Assembly (NCBI GenBank): GCA_902779075.1
Contig: CACZAK010000182.1
Coordinates: 1 to 15,583, forward strand
Direction of reading: 5' to 3'
Source: an uncultured bacterium
GTDB taxonomy: Bacteria; Verrucomicrobiota; Kiritimatiellia; RFP12; UBA1067
DNA length: 15,583 nucleotides
Shown one piece after another: positions 8,227 to 15,583 of the stretch (positions within the stretch are counted from its first letter, which is position 1; every line of letters begins with the position of its first letter). The notes below the pieces were generated by a model. The model was not told the origin of the DNA. It was given only the letters and a program-made list of their open reading frames with translations, and searched no databases. Both the position numbers and the translations under genes were made by a program.

Positions 8227-9633
8227 CTAGCATCGATTCAGCGCTTTTAACGTATTACGATGCCATTTCGCCACGAGGGGCTTTCCGCGTGTACCCAGGG
8301 ATGTGAGCGGGCGAGCGGCGATCGTCAGCGCATCGCCTGAGGGCAGCTCCGATTTTGGGATAGGCAGGTCAGTAATGCCGCCATTCGGCTCGTGTCCAAC
8401 GCCCATGTTGCATCCGGCGGCGTACACGACCTTGTGCAGTTTTTGCCCATCGCCCACGACGACGACCTCATACGCATAGACCCGCGAATCCGGATTGCCG
8501 TCGGCAAGTGGGATTTTAACGGAAAGATGCGGAGCAGCTGCCGAAATATCTTCTACAAACAGTTTCGCGCCTGCGCGGAACTGCGGTTCTCCGATTTTCT
8601 TCTTCTGCTCCTCTAACGAGAACGGATGCGGATCGTACTTGCCGAACGGCATCACCCAATCTGCGCCAAGCGAGCCGCCCTCACCGAACTCACGGCGCTC
8701 CACAACCATCATGTCGTCGTAAATGCGGACGACCATCCCCTGCCGCGCCAACACGGAACCCGCCGTCTCCATTCCTTCAATCTTGAGCTTCGTCAGCCAT
8801 GGGTCTTCTTCCCTGAGTCCCGGGTATCCATGCGAGTGAAGAGACGGGACCTGAAACCACGGCATGCCGCCTGCCAGGAAGACCTTCCTCCAGTTCGCGA
8901 TGCTGTAGTGAAGATGTCCGAAAAGCCCCACGGCGTTCGGATGCCTTTTCATGCGTGCGAGCAGCGTACTGGGCGGATAGTCGTGTCGAAGCATAAAAAA
9001 CGGCCGCGGAGGTTCACAGCCCATCGTCCCGTCCACCAAATCCGCCATCGCCGCGTCGTCCACGCCCCACTGCATGCCGAAGAAGTGGAATCCCTTAACC
9101 ACCTTGTGCCATACCGGCTCGTACTTCTCGCCCCAGATGCGTTGCCAGTTCCCCGCCATGTCGGACGCCAGAACGTGACGCGCCCGCTCCTCCGGGTCGG
9201 GATAGAGTCGCCTGACGAACATCCCCTTGCCGCCGTAGGTGCTGCCCCGCAGCTCGTGATTGCCCACGACGAAGAGTTTCACGACCTCGTGTCCGGCCGG
9301 CGCGCGATTGTTCGGGAACGCCCTGTTCCATGCATCGGCATGGGCCTGCATCTCCTCGACCTGCCCGAGGTGGGCAAAGTCCCCGCAGTGCACGACCGCG
9401 TCCACGTTTTCGTCCCTGAAATGCGTCAGTGCCTTGACGAGATACTTGTCAGACCATTCCCTGTCAATCCGTCCGCTCGTGGGCATCGTCCTTATGTGGG
9501 TGTCGCTGATGACACCCAACACCAGATTCGGCTTCTTCGACGGCTTCCAGCCAGGCGGCGCGGCAAAAAGCCGTCCCGCACACAGCGCGAACGCCGAAGC
9601 TCCTGAAAAGAAATCTCTGCGCGAACATTTCAT
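8227..9633 (-). CDS. Tat-exported calcineurin-like metallophosphoesterase
   Basis: The 468-residue protein starts with a twin-arginine signal (CSRRDFF at 3-9, then a hydrophobic stretch and AxA near 22-25), so it should be exported folded. The metal ligands of the calcineurin-like phosphoesterase fold are in order: D44 and H46 (VISDTHI), D85 (HCGDF), N125-H126 (VVGNHE), and H240 with H242 (GLFGHLH). A further H217-D218 lies between them and could supply the usual extra histidine. Residues from about 350 form a beta-rich C-terminal extension. The substrate (phosphomonoester, nucleotide or other) cannot be read from the sequence. The gene lies 62 bp after the end of the HzsA-like gene with no visible promoter between, so co-transcription is likely. 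The bases before the ATG at 9633 show no clear Shine-Dalgarno motif. Confidence 0.88.
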   Translation of the reverse strand: MKCSRRDFFSGASAFALCAGRLFAAPPGWKPSKKPNLVLGVISDTHIRTMPTSGRIDREWSDKYLVKALTHFRDENVDAVVHCGDFAHLGQVEEMQAHADAWNRAFPNNRAPAGHEVVKLFVVGNHELRGSTYGGKGMFVRRLYPDPEERARHVLASDMAGNWQRIWGEKYEPVWHKVVKGFHFFGMQWGVDDAAMADLVDGTMGCEPPRPFFMLRHDYPPSTLLARMKRHPNAVGLFGHLHYSIANWRKVFLAGGMPWFQVPSLHSHGYPGLREEDPWLTKLKIEGMETAGSVLARQGMVVRIYDDMMVVERREFGEGGSLGADWVMPFGKYDPHPFSLEEQKKKIGEPQFRAGAKLFVEDISAAAPHLSVKIPLADGNPDSRVYAYEVVVVGDGQKLHKVVYAAGCNMGVGHEPNGGITDLPIPKSELPSGDALTIAARPLTSLGTRGKPLVAKWHRNTLKALNRC

Positions 9634-9695
9634 ACTGCATTCGTACGTTTAAGCGATCCAGGCCTTTGCCACCATGTCCATCGGCACGTCTACCA

Positions 9696-11884
9696 TTACA
9701 AGACGCCAGATTGGCGCGAGTCGCCTTCCTTCAGCATTTTGTCGATGTTTACGGCCTCTTCGCGACGCCAGACGTCGCGCAGTTTCCGCACGCGCAGATA
9801 CACGGCCTCGTCGTCGGCCATCATGCCCTCGGTCCACGTGCCGGAATGCGGCACGGCAAGGTCGATCCAGCAGGCGATCTTGTCCATCTCCTCCTGCGTC
9901 ATCTTCACGCCGCGATGCCCCTTCGCGAGCATCTTGACGAGCGGACTGCGCGACGAGCCGTGTGAATACGGCGGGATCGGCGTGGGCACGGACCACCGTC
10001 CGATCCAGTTCACGTAGCGGGAATGCTCGTCGATGGTGCCCGTGACCTGGCTCGTGTCGTTTGCCGGACGCGCCGCGCGGCCCGTGGAGACGAGCGAGTT
10101 GTACGACTTGTTCCAGAGCTTCCGCGCCTTCTCGTCCCAGACCGGCGTGGCGCGCAGGTCGGGCGCGGGCGCGTCGACGCCGCTGTGGCACTTCACGCAC
10201 TTGGCGTCCAGGATCGGCTGGACCGTCTTCGGGAAGCTGAAGCCGCGTCCCGAGACGTCGTAGAACGGCTGCAGCTTCGCCACGCCCTTCTGCAGGGCAA
10301 GGGTGTTCGCCTTTGCGGACGCGGCGGAGCTGTCGTACGCATGGCATCCGACGCAGCTGAACGTCTCGCCCGGCATGAGAGTTGACCACGACCGCATCGT
10401 CTGCACCACGTGTCCGTTTCCGTCGATGGCCTGGAAATAGACCGGCGTGCGCGCCGGCACCTCGAACGCCGCCGAGCCGTCCTCGTGGACACGTCCCACG
10501 CCGCGAGGTCGCTGATCGCCGACGGACCGTGCTTGCGCCCGATGTCCGTGGCCATGAAGTCAAGCGCCACCACGCGCAGCTTCTTCACCGTGCCGCGCGC
10601 AATGCCCTTGAGCCCCGGTCCGGCATATACGTCCTTCACGGTGAACGTCCCGTTCGTCTTGCTCCAGTCGATCGGATAGCCCACCTGCGGCGGCTTCGGA
10701 CGCGGCGCAAGCGGAATCGGCTGATTGCAGGACACCACGGGATCCTGCGCCAGCAGCACGCGTTCGCCCTTCCTGTTCATGAAGTAGATGCCGAAGTGCT
10801 TCGCGCCGTTGGGACGGAACGTGACGAGGTAGTTGTTCTCGTCCAGCGGATACGGATACTGCCACTGGTCGCCTTTCTGTCCGTACTGGTCGATGCGGAT
10901 CGTCCCCTTCGGCTTCACCTCCGGCGCCACGAGCGTCACGCCTACCGTCTCCTCGCGTCCAAGAGACGGGTCGATGATCGCGAGCTTGCCCTTCTGCGGC
11001 GTGTGGTGTCCCGAAAGGATGGCCAGCACCTTCTGCGTGCCGGGAATGCCGCGCGCGTGGAGAATGGACGTGGGGAAGTACGAGGTGTTGCCGTAGAACT
11101 CCTGCTGGTGGGCGCCGTTCGGGTGCATCTGGAAGAGCGGCTGCGGGTAGATCTGGCCGCGGTCGTTGTATTCCCAGCGCGTGTACGTGACGGCGCCGCT
11201 GCCCGGATGAACCTGCGGGTAGTTGCTGTGTACCTGGTCGAAACCGATGCGACGCATGAACTTGCCGTCGCCATCCATCAGGAACATGTTGCACGCGCTC
11301 ACGTGCCAGCAGTCCACGTTCTGGAAACAGCGCGTCGAACTGAACATGATGTTGCCGTCCGGAAGATAGATACCCTCGTAGTCGGCCACACCCTTCCCGA
11401 ACGTCAGCTGCCGCACGGCGCGCGTCGCCACGTCCATTTCGTAGAGATGGTAGTCGTCGTCGCGGGCGGACTTCTTCCACGCGAAGAGGATGCGCGTGCC
11501 GTCATACGACACGTCCGGGTCGCGTATCACGCCGTTGGCGTCATGGATCAACGTTGTCTCCCAGACATTCAGACCTTCATCCATCGACAGCATGCACAGG
11601 CTGGAGCCGGGCTTGAAGTTGAACTCCTTCTTCACGCCGCCGGGGTTGAGGATGTCCTCGTCGCTCACGGCGTCGGTGTAGGCGTAGTGCGAGCCGCCCA
11701 TGTCGAAGTGCTTGGTGAACACCACATGGTGCAGCTTCTCGCGGAACGGCCCGAGCAACCGCGCCCGCTCGTCACGATCCGCCGCGCACGCGACAGAACC
11801 CAAGGCAAGGGAGGAAAGCGTGCAACATAGAAATCCGATTGCAACGGCGATTACACTGCGCGATATTGCTTTTATGTAGTTCAT
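9696..11884 (-). pseudogene. HzsA-like PD40 beta-propeller / dihaem cytochrome c protein, frameshifted
   Basis: The start is ATG at 11884, nine bases after AGGAG. Residues 1-35 are a Sec signal peptide (hydrophobic core, ending AxA near VACAA). The next 425 residues hold propeller blades with PD40/TolB-like motifs (DPDVSYDGTRILFAWK; DYEGIYLPDGNIMFSSTRC). This layout is like the hydrazine-synthase-alpha-related proteins common in PVC bacteria. After SDLAAWDV (near 10490) the frame is lost, and the continuation VHEDGSAAFEVPA reads one frame over to the stop at 9696. The second part carries two c-type heme motifs, CVGCH and CVKCH, then a helical end (MTQEEMDKIACWIDL). Relatives, as I remember them, have several more residues between WDV and HEDGS, so a small deletion not divisible by three is the simplest reading. 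Both halves otherwise look well kept, so the lesion is recent or an assembly error. A hydrazine-related activity should not be assumed. Confidence 0.78.
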
Positions 11885-11893
11885 TTTCTTTAT

Positions 11894-11898
11894 CTCCT
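11894..11898 (-). promoter_or_regulatory. Ribosome binding site of the HzsA-like gene
   Basis: AGGAG lies nine bases before the ATG at 11884. This strong Shine-Dalgarno supports that start over any downstream Met. Confidence 0.75.
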
Positions 11899-11914
11899 AA
11901 ATCTCGACAGGGGA

Positions 11915-11943
11915 ATATTACCATTTTTCGCCTTGCGGCGCAA
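11915..11943 (-). promoter_or_regulatory. Promoter of the HzsA-like / phosphoesterase unit
   Basis: Minus strand: TTGCGC (11943-11938), a 17-bp spacer and TAATAT (11920-11915). A TGG directly before the -10 box gives an extended -10 element. The -35 half overlaps an 11-bp palindrome, TTGCG-G-CGCAA, at 11933-11943 that could be an operator. Confidence 0.55.
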
Positions 11944-11961
11944 CTGCGGAATGTGTCATTT

Positions 11962-11977
11962 TGGCGCACTGATGGCT
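11962..11977 (+). promoter_or_regulatory. Possible sigma54 (-24/-12) promoter upstream of the NtrC-type gene
   Basis: The plus strand reads TGGCGCACTGATGGCT: the invariant GG (11963-11964) and GC (11975-11976) have the required 10-bp spacing, and 9 of 12 informative positions fit TGGCACG-N4-TTGCW. It lies about 80 bp before a gene for a sigma54 activator, which would suit autoregulation. In GC-rich DNA such a match can occur by chance, and no upstream activator sites were identified. Confidence 0.3.
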
Positions 11978-12006
11978 TTGCGGGCGGTGTCAGATTATGG
12001 TATACT
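11978..12006 (+). promoter_or_regulatory. Sigma70-type promoter of the regulator / CxxC / kinase operon
   Basis: TTGCGG (11978-11983), a 17-bp spacer and TATACT (12001-12006), with TGG before the -10 box (extended -10). Transcription would start near 12013. An AAAGGAA ribosome binding site follows at 12039-12045, 12 nt before the ATG at 12058. Confidence 0.6.
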
Positions 12007-12057
12007 TTATTCGTTTTCACGCATGAATAGACGGAACGAAAGGAACTAACCGCCCAA

Positions 12058-13409
<1,352 letters not shown>

Positions 13410-13413
<4 letters not shown>

Positions 13414-14003
13414 AAAACGTCCTCGCTATTTTCCTGGCCGCCGCCATCGGCACGGTCGCCGCCGAACCCCATACGGTCGTAACGCCCTGCACCGCATGTA
13501 AAGGGAAGCGCAGTCTCTCCCTCACGCCGCCGAACCTCGGCCAGCACGACGGCGAAATCGACGTCACGCCCGGCAAGCCGTTCACAAGCCACCGCTGGGA
13601 CGTAAAGTACAGCCGCTGCCCGCTCTGCAAGGGCACGGGCCGCCACGAGACGTGGGTGGTCAAGGCGGATCCGCCCGAAGAGCGCGCGGGCAAGGAGCCC
13701 TGCGCTACATGTTGGTGGAGCGGCGTGGAGCCATGCTGGAAATGCCGCCATACGGGATTAGCCGATTGCCAGAAGTGCAAACACGCGCTACGCGGATCCA
13801 AGCCGGGATGGGTTGTTGAGGAAACGCCGACCTACAGCCGCATCACCAGCCACACGTCAAAGAAGTACAAGAAGATCAAGGTCGTGCCATGCCCCGAATG
13901 CAGCGGAATCGGGAAGGTCCGCTGTACGGCATGCGACGGAATGGGAGGACGCCCCTGCCGCCGCTGCAAGGGAGCAGGGTACACGGCAAAGAGGTCTAAG
14001 TGA
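13410..14003 (+). CDS. Secreted protein with eight CxxC pairs (DnaJ-type zinc-finger-like)
   Basis: The 197-residue product starts at an ATG overlapping the TGA of the regulator gene (ATGA). Residues 1-18 are a short Sec signal peptide (MKNVLAIFLAAAIGTVAA). The mature part has eight CxxC pairs at 27-30, 70-73, 98-101, 109-112, 120-123, 161-164, 172-175 and 183-186. Several are followed by Gly-x-Gly or Lys-Gly as in the CxxCxGxG repeats of DnaJ (CPLCKGTG, CPECSGIG, CTACDGMG, CRRCKGAG). There is no J domain and no CxxCH heme site. It probably binds zinc in two or more ribbons, or acts as a thiol-rich redox or assembly factor outside the cytoplasm. Sixteen paired cysteines in an exported protein are unusual. 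Its place between a transcription activator and a kinase suggests an accessory or sensing role, but the function is unknown. Confidence 0.82.
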
Positions 14004-15097
14004 TGGTCATTAAAATCAAGAACCACCATCCCCAGAGATTCCTCGTGCCGGGCGCGGACGGCAAGATGCACATCGTCGCGTCGTCCGCGCCGAAACTGCG
14101 TTTCGCCCCGCGTCCCCCCAAGCAGGAGGCCGCCGTGGCCGCGCCTGCCGAGCCCATGGCGCAGGTCCAGCAGACGCGCGTCGCGCGCAAGGTATCGCGC
14201 GACACACCGCCGAACATCCCTTTCCTCAGGTTCGAGTCCATAGCCGGACGCGGCGGCATGGCCGTCGTATGGCGCGCATGGCACCGCGAGCTCAACCGCC
14301 CCGTTGCCGTAAAGGTGCTCGATCCGAAGTTCTCCAACACGGAACAGGACGTGCGACAGTTCATGATGGAGGTGCGCACGATGTCGAACATGCACCACCA
14401 GGGCATCGTGCAGGGTTACGGCGCCGACATCGCGGACGGACGCTACTACTTCATCATGGACTACGTTGACGGCTACACGTTCGGGTCCCTTCTCCTGCGC
14501 AAGTCGCACATCCCAGAGAGCGACGTGCTCATCGTCGGCGAGTCCGTGGCCGACGCGATGAAGTACGCATGGGACACCTTCGGGGTAGTGCATTGCGACC
14601 TTAAGCCCGAGAACATCATGGTCGACCGCGACGGAACGATCAAGGTGACAGACCTCGGCCTGTGCCAGTCCACCGCCGTAATCCAGAACAAGGAGCAGCC
14701 CAGCGAGGTGGTGGGCTCGCCCGCCTACATCAGCCCCGAGCAGATATACGGCGACGTTGAGCTTGACTGCCGGGCGGACATCTACTGCCTTGGCGCAACG
14801 CTCTACCACATGGCCACAGGCCGCATTCTCTTTCCCCTCCTTGACAACGATGCCATTCTACGCGCGCACGTGAACGAGAAGATCCAGGCGCCGGATCCGC
14901 GCTTCGTGATACCCACGCTCACAGAGGGGTTCGCGCGACTCGTCGCGAACATGTGCGTGAAAAACCGCGATTACCGCTACCAGACCTGGGACGAGGTGTT
15001 CAACGACGCCCGCATGGTGGAGGAAGGCGGCTTGCCGCCCCTTCACGCATCAGAAGCCGTCTCATCCATCCAGTTCCAGTTGGCTCTGGAAATATGA
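14003..15097 (+). CDS. Soluble Hanks-type Ser/Thr protein kinase
   Basis: I prefer ATG at 14003, eight bases after GAGG and overlapping the previous stop by one base. GTG at 14000, with a GTGA overlap, is the alternative; numbering below counts from that GTG. After a Pro/Ala-rich N-terminal extension of about 75 residues comes a complete kinase domain. It has a glycine-rich loop GRGGMAVVW (83-91), catalytic lysine K105 (VAVKVL) and alpha-C glutamate E124. The catalytic loop HCDLKPEN (198-205) has D200 and N205, and the magnesium-binding motif is DLG (218-220). A PAYISPE activation-segment end and D260 follow. The catalytic loop is HCD rather than HRD, so this is a non-RD kinase that may not need activation-loop phosphorylation. 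No transmembrane helix, PASTA repeat or other sensor domain follows, so it should be cytoplasmic. Substrates may include the neighbouring response regulator; this is inference. Confidence 0.9.
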   Translation: MVIKIKNHHPQRFLVPGADGKMHIVASSAPKLRFAPRPPKQEAAVAAPAEPMAQVQQTRVARKVSRDTPPNIPFLRFESIAGRGGMAVVWRAWHRELNRPVAVKVLDPKFSNTEQDVRQFMMEVRTMSNMHHQGIVQGYGADIADGRYYFIMDYVDGYTFGSLLLRKSHIPESDVLIVGESVADAMKYAWDTFGVVHCDLKPENIMVDRDGTIKVTDLGLCQSTAVIQNKEQPSEVVGSPAYISPEQIYGDVELDCRADIYCLGATLYHMATGRILFPLLDNDAILRAHVNEKIQAPDPRFVIPTLTEGFARLVANMCVKNRDYRYQTWDEVFNDARMVEEGGLPPLHASEAVSSIQFQLALEI

Positions 15098-15102
15098 GCG
15101 GG

Positions 15103-15123
15103 AGGCTGCGACAAGCGCGGCCT
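15103..15123 (+). other. Imperfect hairpin just after the kinase stop codon
   Basis: AGGCTGCG (15103-15110) can pair with CGCGGCCT (15116-15123), seven Watson-Crick pairs plus one G-U, around a 5-nt loop. No T-run follows, so it is more likely mRNA 3' structure than a terminator on its own. Confidence 0.35.
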
Positions 15124-15174
15124 TAGGGGGAGGGGAAGAAATGTCCATGTAGGACATGTAGAACGTGTAGATGT

Positions 15175-15228
15175 TTGGTGGGGCGAGGCGTCCCGCCGAG
15201 CCGCCCATAGCGACACACCAACGTTTTT
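15175..15228 (+). terminator. Probable terminator of the regulator / CxxC / kinase operon
   Basis: TTGGTG (15175-15180) pairs with CACCAA (15216-15221) and encloses the smaller stems GGGCG/CGCCC and GGCG/CGCC. Five Ts follow at 15224-15228. The structure is longer than a standard terminator, but position and T-run fit transcription end about 80 bases after the kinase gene. Confidence 0.5.
15177..15219. repeat. Intergenic repeat, copy B
   Basis: Shares three ordered sequence blocks, including CCGAGCCGCCC and CGACACACC, with 8182-8215. Copy B has extra bases between the blocks. Both copies contribute hairpin arms next to a T-run at a gene end. Confidence 0.45.
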
Positions 15229-15232
15229 GACA

Positions 15233-15249
15233 ATAACATCACATGTTAT
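15233..15249. other. 7-bp inverted repeat ATAACAT-CAC-ATGTTAT
   Basis: The arms are perfect and AT-rich with a 3-nt centre. It directly follows a TTGACA hexamer (15227-15232) on the plus strand and overlaps the stop codon of the minus-strand ORF. It could be an operator or a weak hairpin; no good -10 box follows the hexamer at normal spacing. Confidence 0.4.
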
Positions 15250-15499
15250 CCTTCAAGAAATACCTGCCAGACTTCGTTCCGCCACGGAATTCAACAAGCT
15301 CTGGAACGGCTGCTGCAAGATCCATGAGGCGGTCGTCAATGCCTAAGCCACCGCCGCAAGCGATGCGAAACGCACCATCGGTCATTGATTGCACGATAAG
15401 CACCTTCTTATTGATCCCATTCACCGTAGGCACAATGCCCCTCCGGTGAATCTTCTGGATAGTCAAATATTGACGGATGGTTAAATAGTGTCTGCCCAT
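15239..15499 (-). CDS. Small hypothetical protein (86 aa), unrecognised
   Basis: The frame reads as a plausible soluble protein (KKVLIVQSMTDGAFRIACGG; LVEFRGGTKSGRYFLKDN) with balanced composition and no signal peptide or membrane helix. I recognise no family. The ATG at 15499 lacks a Shine-Dalgarno motif. The frame stays open upstream to a TAA at 15541-15539, so the true start is uncertain and the ORF could be the 3' remnant of a longer gene. The DNA here is lower in GC than the rest of the window, which fits recent acquisition or a divergent intergenic relic. The opposite strand also has an open frame (15243-15449), but it is Ser/Pro-rich and less protein-like. Nothing else was found in 15098-15583 apart from the hairpins and repeats listed. 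Confidence 0.42.
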   Translation of the reverse strand: MGRHYLTIRQYLTIQKIHRRGIVPTVNGINKKVLIVQSMTDGAFRIACGGGLGIDDRLMDLAAAVPELVEFRGGTKSGRYFLKDNM

Positions 15500-15583
15500 T
15501 AAATCTAAAATGCTAAAATCACCAAACTTACGCTTGCATTATGCGTCTGGATGTGCTATACTATGTGCAAAGAAATCCTAGGG

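Noticed and set aside
8626..9606. Plus-strand open frame of 326 codons opposite the phosphoesterase
   Set aside because: No recognisable motif, Arg/His-rich; the minus strand carries all metal-ligand motifs.
9649..10563. Minus-strand open frame of 304 codons overlapping the cytochrome part
   Set aside because: Arg/Gly/Ala-rich shadow; the frame with CVGCH and CVKCH at 9696-10499 is the real one.
10382..11830. Plus-strand open frame of 482 codons opposite the HzsA-like gene
   Set aside because: Low-complexity Arg/His/Val-rich product; the minus strand has signal peptide, PD40 and heme motifs. It is a shadow of GC-rich coding DNA.
9696..11884. Evidence for anammox hydrazine synthesis
   Set aside because: Only a family-level likeness to the alpha-subunit type is present. 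No beta or gamma subunit or other anammox gene is in the window.
13832..14809. Minus-strand open frame of 325 codons opposite the kinase
   Set aside because: Antisense to a complete kinase domain, and the product has no coherent motif.
15243..15449. Plus-strand 68-codon frame
   Set aside because: Ser/Pro-rich, starts inside the inverted repeat, no ribosome binding site; the opposite frame is more protein-like.

Overview
The window is GC-rich bacterial DNA. Its gene content points to a polysaccharide-degrading member of the PVC group, most likely Kiritimatiellota or a Lentisphaerae/Verrucomicrobia relative. It holds giant secreted beta-strand-repeat proteins, a GH106-type rhamnosidase remnant, a Tat-exported phosphoesterase, a PD40/HzsA-like cytochrome c protein, and a sigma54 activator next to a Hanks-type kinase. 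The taxonomic placement is inferred from protein families only; no rRNA or other marker is present.

Left half (1-8161, all minus strand). Two paralogous secreted repeat proteins lie in tandem. The upstream one (8083 to 3545, 1512 aa) is intact. The downstream one (2635 to the left edge) has one frameshift near 1883-1917 and runs out of the window. Both start with the same kind of leader: near-identical promoter (TTGACA, 17 or 18 bp, TAAAAT), 5' UTR, ribosome binding site and signal peptide. Their mature parts differ. Between them lies a short GH106 glycosidase fragment that looks like a deletion relic, with its middle joined directly to its C-terminal end. It starts next to a perfect 9-bp hairpin that follows the stop of the large gene.

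Middle (8176-11943, minus strand). A probable two-gene transcription unit starts at a promoter near 11915-11943. It encodes an HzsA-like beta-propeller protein with two c-type heme motifs, interrupted by a frameshift near 10488-10500, followed by a twin-arginine-exported metallophosphoesterase. A rho-independent terminator at 8176-8207 closes the unit.

Right part (11944-15228, plus strand). A divergent promoter region leads into three overlapping genes: an NtrC-type sigma54 response regulator, a secreted protein with eight CxxC pairs resembling DnaJ zinc-finger repeats, and a soluble Hanks-type Ser/Thr kinase. The overlaps imply translational coupling and a common pathway. No histidine kinase is visible in the window. 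A GC-rich hairpin with a T-run probably terminates the operon. The last 350 bases are lower in GC and hold one small minus-strand ORF of unknown function.

The strongest leads are the regulator/CxxC protein/kinase operon, the shared leader cassette of the repeat proteins, and three lesions (two frameshifts, one deletion relic) within about 9 kb of minus-strand genes.
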